In this document: positions 22,630 through 32,684 of the stretch, in pieces
Numbering within the stretch: the first letter of the stretch is position 1
How the letters are laid out: each line of letters opens with the position of its first letter
Source: Caldifarciminota bacterium
Lineage (GTDB): Bacteria > Hydrothermota > Tepidihabitantia > Tepidihabitantales > Tepidihabitantaceae
Length of the DNA stretch: 32,684 nucleotides
Direction of reading: 5' to 3'
NCBI GenBank assembly: GCA_026397595.1
Contig: JAPLUO010000006.1
Coordinates: 1 to 32,684, forward strand
Position numbers and translations under genes: made by a program
Notes under the pieces: model-generated
The model's input: the letters and a program-made list of their open reading frames with translations, nothing else
What the model was told of the DNA's origin: nothing
Databases searched by the model: none

Positions 22630-23579
22630 GACGCCCTCCCGGCCCGCTCCACGTGAGCCATGAAGTACTCCTCGAGGGTCTTGCGATGCGGCACGAGCCC
22701 GACGACCCGGATGCCGCCGACTTCGCGGCAGATGGCCATTACCTTGTCAACGTCCTCATCATTCCGGACCGTGAGCAGCAGTTCATCCCCGGACTTGATG
22801 GCGTGCTGAGACACGCGTTCGAGGATCTTCTGGGTCTTGCCGGTCACGCCCCTGACCGTAACTTCGATTGAATCGGCGGCGTCGGTCAGAATCTGGTTCA
22901 GACGGCCGACCTCGACCATGCGGCCGTCGATGACGATTCCCACCCGGTCACAGATCATCTCGACGTCCGAGAGAATGTGCGTGGAGAAAAAGACCGTCTT
23001 GCCTCTCTCGCGAAGGTCAATAATGATGTCCCGGAATTCCTTGCGGCCGACCGGGTCCAGCCCGCCCATGGGCTCGTCCAGCACGACAAGCTCGGGGTCG
23101 GCGACCAGCGCCTGGGCGATTCCCACGCGCTGCAACATGCCTCGGGAGAAAGTTCGCATCTGTACGTCGGCTGAATGCTCCATCCGAAGGAGCCGAAGCA
23201 GACCGGTCACCCTGCCGGCAACGTCGGCCGAAGTCACACCCGACAACTGCGCCGCGAGTCGCAGGAATTCGCGGGCGGTGAGGTGATCGTAGAAGTAGGG
23301 CGATTCCGGCAGGAACCCCAGCCTTGCCTTGGCCGCCGCGTCGCGTGGCGGCCGGCCGAACACCAACGCGGTCCCGGACGTCGGTTCCGTCAGCCCCATC
23401 AGGATTTTGATGAGTGTCGTCTTGCCGGCGCCGTTCGGGCCGAGGAATCCGAATATCTCGCCGCGCTCGATTTCCAGGCTGATGTCCTTCAACGCCTGTA
23501 CGCGCTTCATCCGGAATCCGCTGCGGTAAACCTTGCCCAGCCTGGCGACGGCGATCACCGGTTCAGAAAGGTCCGACAT
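22626..23579 (-). CDS. ABC transporter ATP-binding protein
   Basis: The 317-aa ATPase shows Walker [10 protein letters not shown] (47-55), Q-loop replaced by [14 protein letters not shown], signature FSRGM (144-148, the form common in ABC-2 exporters), Walker B LVVLDEP (164-170) with D-loop GGLD, and the switch histidine in FFSTHIL. A ~90-residue C-terminal domain ([17 protein letters not shown] onwards) is the DUF4162-like extension of drug- or lipid-exporter ATPases. It heads a three-gene operon with the permease and TPR protein. The promoter -10 box lies 10 nt before its ATG, so the mRNA should have almost no leader. Confidence 0.92.
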   Translation of the reverse strand: MSDLSEPVIAVARLGKVYRSGFRMKRVQALKDISLEIERGEIFGFLGPNGAGKTTLIKILMGLTEPTSGTALVFGRPPRDAAAKARLGFLPESPYFYDHLTAREFLRLAAQLSGVTSADVAGRVTGLLRLLRMEHSADVQMRTFSRGMLQRVGIAQALVADPELVVLDEPMGGLDPVGRKEFRDIIIDLRERGKTVFFSTHILSDVEMICDRVGIVIDGRMVEVGRLNQILTDAADSIEVTVRGVTGKTQKILERVSQHAIKSGDELLLTVRNDEDVDKVMAICREVGGIRVVGLVPHRKTLEEYFMAHVERAGRAS

Positions 23580-23588
23580 GGCAGAGCG

Positions 23589-23616
23589 ATTATAGAAGCT
23601 TACGCAACAGTGTCAA
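23589..23616 (-). promoter_or_regulatory. Consensus promoter of the ABC exporter operon
   Basis: On the - strand TTGACA (23616-23611), 16 nt, TATAAT (23594-23589). Start of transcription is expected near 23582, about three bases before the ATG at 23579. No Shine-Dalgarno is available. Confidence 0.78.
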
Positions 23617-23640
23617 GCTGGCCGCAGCTCCGAAGAACAC

Positions 23641-23669
23641 CTGGGCGGGGCCTCAAAGGCCCCGCCCAG
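23641..23669 (-). terminator. Terminator after the major pilin gene
   Basis: A perfect 13-bp stem, CTGGGCGGGGCCT (23641-23653) with its complement (23657-23669) and a 3-nt loop. On the - strand it follows the pilin stop by ~19 nt and is followed by TGTTCTTC. It separates the pilin from the ABC operon promoter. Confidence 0.75.
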
Positions 23670-23687
23670 ATTCCGCTGACGGAGCGG

Positions 23688-24293
23688 TTAGTTATGGAGC
23701 ACGAAGTAGATGAACGCCTCGTTCACCTCGTCGCGGTCGAACATCGGCTCGGTTACGTCACGACCATAACCGCAGATACCGTACTCCTGGACAACTTCCA
23801 GCGGGTTCTCGTCGGGGATGTAGCCAAGTACCTCAATCGAGCCCTGCAGGTCGTTTTCCGCCTCAAGGTCGAAATACGGGCACATATCGTCGTCGCTACG
23901 AACCGAAGAGTTCATGCCCGGCTCGTCTAGAGCGTCGTACATGTACAGCAGGTCCTCGTCCTCGATGTTGTAGCGCATGCCGGTGTACGGGTTGATCGGA
24001 GCCTGACCGTAGATCGGCGAACCATCGGTGCCGATCGGGTCACCGCCCGGGAAGTACGCGTAGAAGATGTCCTCGTTATCGGTCCAGTCTGCGTCGCTGC
24101 TCGGGTAGTTACCGTTGTGGTCAGTCGCATACGCTTCGAGGCACGTCTGGATGACGTGCATGTTGTTCTTCACGGAGGTACGACGGGCACGCTCCTGGAA
24201 CAGCACGAAGTTCGGGATGATGAGGGCGAGCAGGATACCGATGATGAGGATGACGACCAGAAGTTCTATCAGTGTGAAGCCCTTTTTATTCAT
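23688..24293 (-). CDS. Likely major type IV pilin (GspG-like)
   Basis: MNKKG precedes FTLIELLVVILIIGILLALIIPNFVLFQERARRTSVKNN, a textbook prepilin leader and N-terminal helix with Glu at +5. The 201-aa protein has VIQTCLEAYATDHNGNYPSS, the GspG/PulG-type core, then Asp-rich loops (SDADWTDNEDIF, RSDDDMCPYFDLEAEND) and INPYTGMRYNIEDED. It ends AFIYFVLHN, like the pilin at 20366-20899. A very strong GAGGAGGTGA ribosome site, a consensus promoter with a ~120-nt leader and a dedicated terminator make it a stand-alone, highly expressed unit, as expected for the main pilus subunit. Three cysteines are present. Confidence 0.88.
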   Translation of the reverse strand: MNKKGFTLIELLVVILIIGILLALIIPNFVLFQERARRTSVKNNMHVIQTCLEAYATDHNGNYPSSDADWTDNEDIFYAYFPGGDPIGTDGSPIYGQAPINPYTGMRYNIEDEDLLYMYDALDEPGMNSSVRSDDDMCPYFDLEAENDLQGSIEVLGYIPDENPLEVVQEYGICGYGRDVTEPMFDRDEVNEAFIYFVLHN

Positions 24294-24420
24294 TGGGTTT
24301 CACCTCCTCTCTTTTTTGGATTAGAATGAGCTGGCCACTGCGACACGCTCTGGAACGCCTCCAGACAGTTGAATCCAGTTAGGGTTCTTTCGCACATCTC
24401 AGTCACCATACTCAAGAACA

Positions 24421-24448
24421 ATTGTAGCCCCCTGGATACCCCTGTCAA
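24421..24448 (-). promoter_or_regulatory. Promoter of the major pilin gene
   Basis: On the - strand TTGACA (24448-24443), 16 nt, TACAAT (24426-24421). The expected start near 24414 gives a leader of about 120 nt, unlike the near-leaderless promoters nearby. The -35 box directly follows a T-run that ends a possible terminator. Confidence 0.68.
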
Positions 24449-24822
24449 CAAAAAAAGAAGCCCGGCCGCCACTCCGGAAGCTGCCTCCTGGAATTGACCT
24501 GCGGCAATTCTTGCGCCGGCATCACGCGCGAGGTCAGCGACGACCACACCATTACTTGTGTAAAACCCGGAGATACCAATTGCTGTCCTGCGCACCGCAG
24601 CGTCTGTGTTGCCGGCTGGCACGTCAAGGTCTAGACGTAGTTTGACGGCTCACCGCGTGTCTTCCACGAAAGGACCGGAGAAATCGACACCCACCAGGCT
24701 GCCGGATCCCCGCAGACCACCCGCCGCACCGCAAGAAGACCTATGATGTTTCCGTCAGGATTCGGTATGGATTTACACTGCTGCTTGATACAAGAAAATG
24801 CGTCCCGCGCGGCCGGTTCGCA

Positions 24823-24867
24823 GGCCAGCGTGTCCCGCACGGTCGGCGGGACCGATGCCCGCTGGCC
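24823..24867. repeat. Nested inverted repeat downstream of 5S rRNA
   Basis: GGCCAGCG (24823-24830) pairs with CGCTGGCC (24860-24867), and inside it GTCCCGC (24832-24838) pairs with GCGGGAC (24846-24852). The fold is symmetric on both strands. It could be a processing or termination structure of the rRNA transcript, or part of an RNA element. Confidence 0.5.
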
Positions 24868-24912
24868 CCGACCTCGGCAGACGAACAGCAACACGAGACG
24901 TCAAAAGAAAAA

Positions 24913-25028
24913 CCCGGCAGCGACCTACTCTCCCATGCCGTTGCCAGCACAGTACCATCGGCCCTGGAGGGCTTAACGTCTCTGTTCGGAATGGGAAGAG
25001 GTGTGGCCCCTCCGGTATCACCGCCGGG
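24913..25028 (-). rRNA. rrf: 5S ribosomal RNA
   Basis: On the - strand the 116-nt sequence begins CCCGGCGGTGATACCGG and ends GTCGCTGCCGGG, the two halves of helix I. Between them are the universal ACACCTCTTCCCATTCCGAAC block, the loop C region GTTAAGCCCTCCAGGGCCGATGG and GGGAGAGTAGG. It is followed on the - strand by TTTTTCTTTT, so transcription probably ends right after it. It lies 42 nt downstream of 23S in the same transcript. No 16S or tRNA is linked. Confidence 0.95.
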
Positions 25029-25052
25029 AATTCAAGACTCCAAATTGTAAAA

Positions 25053-25065
25053 GGAGAAGAAGCAG
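25053..25065 (-). promoter_or_regulatory. 3' half of the 23S processing stem
   Basis: On the - strand CTGCTTCTTCTCC pairs with GGAGAAGAGGCAG at 28094-28082 (12 Watson-Crick pairs and one G-U). This 13-bp stem encloses the 23S sequence and is the expected RNase III processing site. Confidence 0.7.
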
Positions 25066-25070
25066 ACCGA

Positions 25071-28070
<3,000 letters not shown>

Positions 28071-28081
28071 TGAATATCAGC

Positions 28082-28094
28082 CTGCCTCTTCTCC
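28082..28094 (-). promoter_or_regulatory. 5' half of the 23S processing stem
   Basis: On the - strand GGAGAAGAGGCAG, the partner of 25065-25053. It lies between the boxA-like element and the 23S 5' end. Confidence 0.7.
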
Positions 28095-28097
28095 AAA

Positions 28098-28110
28098 TTG
28101 TCAAAGAACA
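28098..28110 (-). promoter_or_regulatory. boxA-like antitermination element of the rRNA leader
   Basis: On the - strand TGTTCTTTGACAA matches the bacterial rRNA boxA (TGCTCTTTAACAA) at 11 of 13 positions. It sits just upstream of the 23S processing stem, where boxA would load the Nus antitermination complex. The following ACAATTTGGAG recurs downstream of 23S at 25049-25039. Confidence 0.7.
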
Positions 28111-28177
28111 AGATATATCAACCTGAGAGTCGCCTACGATTGTTCAATAGTCAACCCTCGTTGAAAGCTAACGTGGG

Positions 28178-28205
28178 ATTATACACGCGAATCCGGGCTG
28201 CGCAA
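28178..28205 (-). promoter_or_regulatory. Candidate promoter of the 23S-5S unit
   Basis: On the - strand TATAAT (28183-28178) is perfect, with TTGCGC (28205-28200) 16 nt upstream as a partial -35 box. The start would be near 28171, about 100 nt before 23S, leaving room for boxA. It is the best promoter found in the gap. Confidence 0.5.
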
Positions 28206-28363
28206 GGAAATAATGCAGATGGGGACTGCTCCGTAATCTTTTGGGATAGAACAACTTATGCGTGAAGGCACTCCGCCTCTGTCAACCGGCGTGCGCAGGG
28301 GTCGCTGAGCCCTCTCGCGATGCCGCCTGTCCGACGGTTTGCGCCGCTCCCGCCGCAGCGCGG

Positions 28364-28391
28364 TTGACACGGCGGCGCAGGCCGCTACAAT
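28364..28391 (+). promoter_or_regulatory. Promoter of the surface-modification operon
   Basis: TTGACA (28364-28369), 16 nt, TACAAT (28386-28391), with the first ATG at 28404. Transcription should start near 28398, leaving about 6 nt of leader and no Shine-Dalgarno. It diverges from the rRNA promoter ~160 bp away. Confidence 0.75.
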
Positions 28392-28403
28392 TCCAGCGCC
28401 ATC

Positions 28404-28643
28404 ATGAATAGACCTCGCCGTCCTGCCCTGCCGGCCATAGCCCTGATCGTGCTTATCTCCCCGATTCTGCTTCAGTTAGCGTATGGCTACCTGGATCCGG
28501 GGACCGGCAGTTACATCCTGCAACTCATCATCGGCGGCCTGCTTGGCGGACTGTTCGCGATAGGTCTCCTCTGGAAAAAGGTCATCGCGTTTGTCAAACG
28601 AGTGTTCACTCCCCAGAAGCACGATGCAGGTCCGAGGAACTGA
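28404..28643 (+). CDS. Small membrane protein with LDPGTGSY motif
   Basis: The 79-aa protein has an N-terminal signal-anchor (ALPAIALIVLISPILLQLAYG), then YLDPGTGSYILQLIIGGLLGGLFAIGLLWKKV and a basic tail. The LDPGTGSY-(I/L)-x-Q-(L/I)-(L/I) motif marks a conserved family of small membrane proteins usually found beside sulfatase-like or methyltransferase genes, as here. Function is unknown; a partnership with the sulfatase-like enzyme downstream is inference. It overlaps the methyltransferase start by 20 nt. Confidence 0.75.
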   Translation: MNRPRRPALPAIALIVLISPILLQLAYGYLDPGTGSYILQLIIGGLLGGLFAIGLLWKKVIAFVKRVFTPQKHDAGPRN

Positions 28644-30012
28644 CGCTCCCGTTCCCGGCTCGTTCCGTGACCCAAGCGGGTTCCTATTTCGACGTGACGA
28701 CCGGCTCTACCGTCAAGTCAACAGCAGCTATCGCGCGGACTACGAAAGACTTATGGAATCGGGACTCTACAAGTCCCTGACCGAATCCGGACTTCTGATT
28801 CCACACCAAGAGACAAGCGAGCCAGGAACCTTGGCAGGCATGTTCAAAGTCATCGCGCCCGACGTTATCCCATTTGTCTCGTACCCCTACGAATGGTCTT
28901 TCAGCCAACTCAGGGACGCCGCACTGGCGACGCTGAGTGTCGAGAAGTCGGCGCTCGGGCACGGCATGTCGCTCAAGGACGCGAGCGCCTACAACATCCA
29001 GTTCCGCGCGTGCCGCCCGGTGCTCATTGACACGCTCTCGTTCGAAGAGTACCGCGAAGGTGAGCCGTGGGTCGCCTACCGCCAGTACTGCCAGCATTTC
29101 CTCGCACCGCTGGCGCTCATGAGCCACACCGATGTCCGGCTCGGGCAGCTCATGCGCGTCAACATTGACGGCATCCCCCTCGACCTTGCCAGCCGTCTGT
29201 TGCCGGGAAAGACGAAGCTGGTGCTGGGCCTGGCGACGCACATTCACCTTCACGCGCAGGCCCAACGGAGGTACGCCGACAAACCGGTCAAGCCCGCCGG
29301 CCGCAGGATGAGCCGGATGGCGTTCCTCGGGCTCATTGACAGCCTCGAGTCAACGACCCGAAAGTTCGAATGGAAACCCCAGGGAACGGAATGGGGCAAC
29401 TACTACGACGCTACCAACTACTCGGACGCGTCGCTCGACCACAAGCGGCAGGTTGTGGCCGACTACATGGCCAGGTTGAACCCGAAGACGGTCTGGGACC
29501 TCGGGGCCAATACCGGGCTCTTCAGCCGCATCGCCGCCGACCGCGGCATCCCGACGGTCGCGTTCGACATCGACCCGGCCGCGGTCGAACTCAACTACCT
29601 TGACTGCCGCAAGCGGGACGAGAAGAACATGCTGCCGCTGCTCATCGACCTGACCAACCCCAGTCCGGGTATTGGCTGGCAGAACCACGAGCGCCAGTCG
29701 CTCATCGAACGCGGGCCCTGCGACACCGCCCTGGCCCTTGCCCTGATTCACCACCTCGCCATCGGCAACAACCTGCCCTTCGACCGGATTGTGGATTTCC
29801 TTGCCGGCATCTGCCGAACCCTCGTCATAGAGTTCGTGCCCAAAACGGACTCGCAGGTCCAACGCCTGCTCGCCACCCGCGAAGACATCTTCCCGGGCTA
29901 CACTAAGGAAGGGTTCGAGCAGGCGTTCTCGGCCCGCTTCGCCGTACTAGCCTCTTCCCCGGTCAGAGATTCGGAGCGGACCATATACCTGATGGAACTC
30001 CACCGGCCCTGA
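28624..30012 (+). CDS. Class I SAM-dependent methyltransferase (NoeA-like)
   Basis: The ATG at 28624 is chosen (MQVRGTDAPVPGSFRDPSGFLFRRDD) because it matches the family's start and has AGAAG upstream; an ATG at 28591 lies well inside the previous gene. The 462-aa product has an N-terminal region with RQVNSSYRADYERLMESGLY and PYEWSFSQLRDAALATL, then a Rossmann methyltransferase with motif I VWDLGANTGLFSRIAA (DLGANTG at 292-298) and AFDIDPAAVELNY. A later acidic segment, ALALALIHHLAIGNNLPF, fits the motif IV region. This layout resembles NoeA-type and other surface-polysaccharide methyltransferases. The acceptor is unknown. The sulfatase-like gene follows 37 nt later. Confidence 0.78.
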   Translation: MQVRGTDAPVPGSFRDPSGFLFRRDDRLYRQVNSSYRADYERLMESGLYKSLTESGLLIPHQETSEPGTLAGMFKVIAPDVIPFVSYPYEWSFSQLRDAALATLSVEKSALGHGMSLKDASAYNIQFRACRPVLIDTLSFEEYREGEPWVAYRQYCQHFLAPLALMSHTDVRLGQLMRVNIDGIPLDLASRLLPGKTKLVLGLATHIHLHAQAQRRYADKPVKPAGRRMSRMAFLGLIDSLESTTRKFEWKPQGTEWGNYYDATNYSDASLDHKRQVVADYMARLNPKTVWDLGANTGLFSRIAADRGIPTVAFDIDPAAVELNYLDCRKRDEKNMLPLLIDLTNPSPGIGWQNHERQSLIERGPCDTALALALIHHLAIGNNLPFDRIVDFLAGICRTLVIEFVPKTDSQVQRLLATREDIFPGYTKEGFEQAFSARFAVLASSPVRDSERTIYLMELHRP

Positions 30013-30049
30013 CCGTGACCCGGTCCAGCCTTCCGGTCCTCGTTCGGGA

Positions 30050-31900
30050 ATGAAACGACCCTTCCCGTTCCACCACCTCCTTCTCGCCCTCACCCCCATC
30101 CTGTTCCTCTACTCCCATAACGCTGCGAAGCTACCCATCGCGCCTTCCGAGCTCCTGCTGCCGCTGACGGTGTCTCTTGCGGCGGCACTCGGGCTCTGGC
30201 TGCTGTTCTGGCTGGTGATGCGCAACGGCCGCCGGGCCGCGCTGGTCGTTTCGCTCTTCCTCGCGCTATTCTTCCTTTACGGTCGTGCCCTCGCCGCCAT
30301 CGGCTCGAAGACCGCGCCGGGACTCCTGCCCGCGATAGCTGCTGGCATCCTGCTGCTGGGCTTTCTCGTCTTCGGCCTGCCGCGCAAGGAATTCGGCGGG
30401 CTGACGGTCTTTCTCAACCTTGTTTCCCTGGCGCTGGTCTTCATCAACCTAATCACCGGCATCCCGGCGATGCTGTGCACGGGCGCACGCGCCCCCGCCG
30501 GACAGGCTTTGGAAGCACCAGCCGAACCGGCCCGCCCCGACATCTATTACATCATCCTCGACGGCTACGCCCGCGGCGATATCCTGAACTCGGTATACGG
30601 CTACGACAACTCCGCCTTCACGGGCTGGCTGGCTCAGCACGGCTTCAGGGTAGCGCGGAGCAGCCGCTCCAACTACTCCCAGACCTATCTCTCGCTCGCC
30701 TCCTCGCTCAACATGACCTATCTCGACTCAGTGGCGCGCCGGCTTGGGCCTGAGTCGGACAACCGCTCAGCCCTGCTGCGCATGATTGCCGACAACCGGG
30801 TCATGAAAGAACTCCGACAGCGCGGCTACACAATCGCATCGTTCGCTTCCGGCTACACCGGCACCGACTTCACAAACGCCGACATCCACTTCGCCCCGCG
30901 CTGGGCACTGAGCGAATTCCAGAATGTCCTCATCAGCACGACTGCGCTGCCGCTTCTCCTTGACCGGCTGCTTAGGAAATCCCAGTTCGACCTGCACCGC
31001 GAGCGAATCCTCTACGCGTTCCAGCATCTGCCCGATGTCGTCCGTCTGACTCATCCGGTCTTCGTCTTCTGCCACATCCTGAGCCCGCACCCGCCGTTTG
31101 TCTTCGGCGCACATGGCGAGAAGGTCAACCCGCAAGGTTACTTCACAATGACCGAGGGTGGCAGCTTCCAGTCGGTGGACAAGGAAAAGGTCCGGCGCGA
31201 GTACGTCGAGAAGTACCGGGCCCAGCTTGAGTTCATCACGGGCAAGACGAAGACGATGGTCGAGCGAATCCTAACAACGTCGCCGCGGCCACCGCTCATC
31301 ATCCTTCAAGCCGACCACGGCCCGGGCTCGGTCCTCAACTGGGACGACCCGGAGCCGGACCAGTTGACCGAGCGGATGGCCATTCTCAACGCGGTGCTGT
31401 TACCCGGTGACACCGACCGGTTGTTCTACGACTCAATCACCCCGGTCAACACGTTCCGGATCTTGTTCGACCGCCTGTTCAAAGACACGCTGTCGCTCCT
31501 GCCCGACCGGAGCTGGTTCTCAACCATCATCCGGCCGTATCGCTTCTTCGACGTGGACGCACCGCAGACCTACGCGGCGGCGCGCAATACCGGCGGGGCC
31601 GAACTCTCAATCGTGGCCTTCGTCATTGCCGAGCCAACCGAACCGAAGAACCCTGCGCTCTACGCCCGCCGGCTGGTCACCCTCAAGTATCCCGGTGAGT
31701 CACGCTCAGTTGCCAACATCTACATTCGTCACGTCAGCGCAAGACCGGGAAGTACCGCGGTTTCCGGGGCGGTCGAGTCGTACAAGGAATCGGTCCGGGC
31801 CGGAGAACTGCCGGACCTCGGAGTCGAGTACGACTCCTTCCAGGGCAAAGGACCCGACGGCTGGCCGGTCACCGCCCTCTTCTTCCCAGCAGACCGCTAG
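30050..31900 (+). CDS. Membrane sulfatase/phosphoethanolamine-transferase-like hydrolase
   Basis: The 616-aa protein has about five N-terminal membrane helices (within residues ~10-138), a short linker and a periplasmic alkaline-phosphatase-superfamily domain. Visible motifs are PDIYYIILDGYAR (163-175, metal-binding Asp), SNYSQTYLSLASSLNM (207-222, the probable Thr/Ser nucleophile region), HILSPHPPFVFG (342-353) and QADHGPG (D422-H423). This is the arrangement of membrane sulfatases and LPS/teichoic-type transferases. It probably modifies a surface polymer, with the methyltransferase and small membrane protein of the same operon. The last ~90 residues form an extra beta-rich domain with no family recognised. 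Confidence 0.8.
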   Translation: MKRPFPFHHLLLALTPILFLYSHNAAKLPIAPSELLLPLTVSLAAALGLWLLFWLVMRNGRRAALVVSLFLALFFLYGRALAAIGSKTAPGLLPAIAAGILLLGFLVFGLPRKEFGGLTVFLNLVSLALVFINLITGIPAMLCTGARAPAGQALEAPAEPARPDIYYIILDGYARGDILNSVYGYDNSAFTGWLAQHGFRVARSSRSNYSQTYLSLASSLNMTYLDSVARRLGPESDNRSALLRMIADNRVMKELRQRGYTIASFASGYTGTDFTNADIHFAPRWALSEFQNVLISTTALPLLLDRLLRKSQFDLHRERILYAFQHLPDVVRLTHPVFVFCHILSPHPPFVFGAHGEKVNPQGYFTMTEGGSFQSVDKEKVRREYVEKYRAQLEFITGKTKTMVERILTTSPRPPLIILQADHGPGSVLNWDDPEPDQLTERMAILNAVLLPGDTDRLFYDSITPVNTFRILFDRLFKDTLSLLPDRSWFSTIIRPYRFFDVDAPQTYAAARNTGGAELSIVAFVIAEPTEPKNPALYARRLVTLKYPGESRSVANIYIRHVSARPGSTAVSGAVESYKESVRAGELPDLGVEYDSFQGKGPDGWPVTALFFPADR

Positions 31901-32038
31901 CCGTACACCGTAATCCGTGCTCCGTCTCCGGCTCCGCCATTTTGCCTTTTGCATTCTGATATCTGACTTGGCCTTGGAAAAGCTCCGGGCCCGCGCGGCT
32001 TTGCTGCCGCACGAGCCCGGGACCCTGGTCCGGACGGA
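31901..32038. terminator. Hairpin region between convergent genes
   Basis: CCGGGC (31985-31990) pairs with GCCCGG (32015-32020) around GCGGC/GCCGC (31995-31999 with 32006-32010). Read on the - strand a short T-run (GAGCTTTTCC) follows, so it can terminate the SWIB gene. The inner arm (31998-32012) repeats 15 nt of the element in the restriction-modification gene. Also here is a reverse copy (31950-31967) of a motif at 10111-10128. Confidence 0.5.
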
Positions 32039-32320
32039 CTAGAACAGCTTGTACTTCTTGATGTAGACCCAGAGCAGCTTCATCATTTCGCCGATCTTGA
32101 CGGACGCCTTGGGACCGAACACCGGCTTCATGTCCTCGGTTACCTTGATGGAGCGCTTCATCAGCGGGCCTTCGCCGGTCATCAGCTTGTGCTTCTTGAT
32201 GTAGGCCCAGAGCTTCTTGTTCAGGTCACTGACTTTGATGACCTTGCCCGGGCCGAACACCGGCTGCATCTCGTCGGTCAGTTTCACGGTCCTCTTCATG
32301 AGGGCCTGTCCTCTTGGCAT
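32039..32320 (-). CDS. SWIB-domain protein with internal duplication
   Basis: The 93-aa protein has two similar halves: VKLTDEMQPVFGPGKVIKV then LNKKLWAYIKKHKLM, and IKVTEDMKPVFGPKASVKI then MMKLLWVYIKKYKLF. The KKLWAYIKKHKL helix and the later FGP-x-x-x-(V/I) unit are the SWIB/MDM2-type fold known from eukaryotic chromatin remodelers, chlamydiae and various bacteria. Bacterial SWIB proteins are presumed to act on DNA topology or chromatin. The ATG at 32320 is taken as start; M8 (ATG 32299, AGAGGACAGG upstream) is also possible. A candidate promoter lies ~75 nt upstream. Confidence 0.8.
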   Translation of the reverse strand: MPRGQALMKRTVKLTDEMQPVFGPGKVIKVSDLNKKLWAYIKKHKLMTGEGPLMKRSIKVTEDMKPVFGPKASVKIGEMMKLLWVYIKKYKLF

Positions 32321-32403
32321 ATGCGAGTCCTCTCTGCCCTTCAGGGCAATAACGCTTACCTTCGGACCTCGTGCGGTCGCCTTTGGTCAACCGCCTCCGC
32401 CTG

Positions 32404-32431
32404 ATTTTCGGCCTAGCCGCCTCTCTGTCAA
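32404..32431 (-). promoter_or_regulatory. Candidate promoter of the SWIB gene
   Basis: On the - strand TTGACA (32431-32426) is perfect; 16 nt on is GAAAAT (32409-32404), matching 4 of 6. The leader to the ATG at 32320 would be ~77 nt. Confidence 0.4.
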
Positions 32432-32560
32432 GGATTATTTACAGGCGGACAGAGGCGAGGAGCCCGGCAGCGCGCTCGACGCCGTCGCGCCGCGACTCTC
32501 CGTTCCCACCTTCGCTGCCGCCGTGCGGTCGAGGGAACAGCAGGAAAAGGATGGTTGTGC

Positions 32561-32684
32561 GTGTCTAAAGTAATGATGTTCAGAGCTGGACTGGCTCCAG
32601 GCGGCAAGGTAACATTTCAACCTCGGCCGGAGTCGAGAAAGCAGCAGAGTGCGGCAGAATTCCTGAGCGGGTGGCAGGCAATCC
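32561..32684 (+). CDS. Possible start of a gene running off the right edge
   Basis: From GTG 32561 (or ATG 32573) the frame stays open to the end of the window: MSKVMMFRAGLAPGG, then KVTFQPRPESRKQQS and AAEFLSGWQAI. AGGAAAAGGA lies upstream of the GTG. The fragment is ~41 residues and matches no family known to me; codon usage cannot be judged at this length. The stretch before it (32321-32560) shows nothing but the SWIB promoter. Confidence 0.3.
   Translation, partial: MSKVMMFRAGLAPGGKVTFQPRPESRKQQSAAEFLSGWQAI

Larger units (their letters stand above)
24294..24912. other. Gap between 5S rRNA and the major pilin: promoter, leader and structured sequence
   Basis: No confident gene. On the - strand, 24448-24421 is the pilin promoter and the ~120 nt after it is the pilin leader. 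A GC-stem plus seven T residues (about 24450-24490) resembles a terminator pointing towards the pilin. A nested hairpin lies at 24823-24867. Two - strand frames (24631-24894 and just downstream of 24655) have protein-like stretches broken by a TGA at ~24653-24655, so a decayed gene cannot be excluded. Confidence 0.45.

Noticed and set aside
22626-23579. Degenerate ABC signature (FSRGM for LSGGQ)
   Set aside because: This form is common in ABC-2 exporter ATPases, so it is not evidence of loss of function.
24290-24622. 110-aa - strand frame upstream of the major pilin
   Set aside because: It runs through the pilin promoter, leader and ribosome site. Only its upstream part looks protein-like, noted as a possible decayed remnant.
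28091-28403. tRNA or truncated 16S upstream of 23S
   Set aside because: No TTCGAATC-type loop, CCA end or 16S 3' end sequence was found in this gap on either strand.

Overview
The window is a GC-rich bacterial chromosome segment from an envelope-bearing, apparently didermic organism. The signs are an OmpA-type peptidoglycan-binding outer-membrane protein, a type IV pilus secretin, an outer-membrane beta-barrel-like protein and a secreted protein ending in a FlgD-like/T9SS type A sorting domain. That mix, with GspG-like long pilins and a 23S-5S unit not preceded by 16S, is reminiscent of deep candidate phyla around the FCB group/WOR-3. This is an inference from memory of such genomes, not a demonstrated placement.

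Layout. 1-5100 (+ strand) is an envelope block: the tail of a secreted repeat protein, a small Fis-type HTH protein, a beta-barrel-like protein, a stress-type membrane module (Lmo0937-like, ElaB/YqjD-like, YqjE-like) and a large OmpA-family protein closed by a clear terminator. 5200-9661 (+) is a restriction-modification island: a single-chain type ISP/IIG-like enzyme followed within 8 nt by a protein made of five exact 68-residue repeats. 9662-10857 has no normal gene but holds two tandem arrays with a 12-bp period.

10858-20303 (- strand) is a type IV pilus cluster, in transcription order: three long minor pilins, a fused PilM-PilN, PilO, two PilP/GspC-like proteins, the PilQ secretin, PilT and the PilD prepilin peptidase. 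PilT carries an in-frame TAG, after which the frame stays open to a stop that overlaps the pilD start. PilB and PilC are not in the window. 20366-20899 and 23688-24293 (-) are two further pilins with the same C-terminal end, on either side of an ABC exporter/TPR-protein operon (20960-23579).

24913-28070 (-) holds 5S and 23S rRNA with a boxA-like leader and a processing stem, but no 16S or tRNA upstream. 28404-31900 (+) is a small surface-modification operon: a small membrane protein, a SAM methyltransferase and a membrane sulfatase-like hydrolase. It is followed by a convergent SWIB-domain gene (32039-32320, -).

Several genes have near-consensus sigma70 promoters (TTGACA, 16-17 bp, TATAAT-like) whose -10 box lies so close to the start codon that the mRNA should have almost no leader. 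The most novel-looking elements are the five-repeat protein coupled to the restriction-modification gene, the 12-bp-period arrays beside it, and the interrupted pilT.
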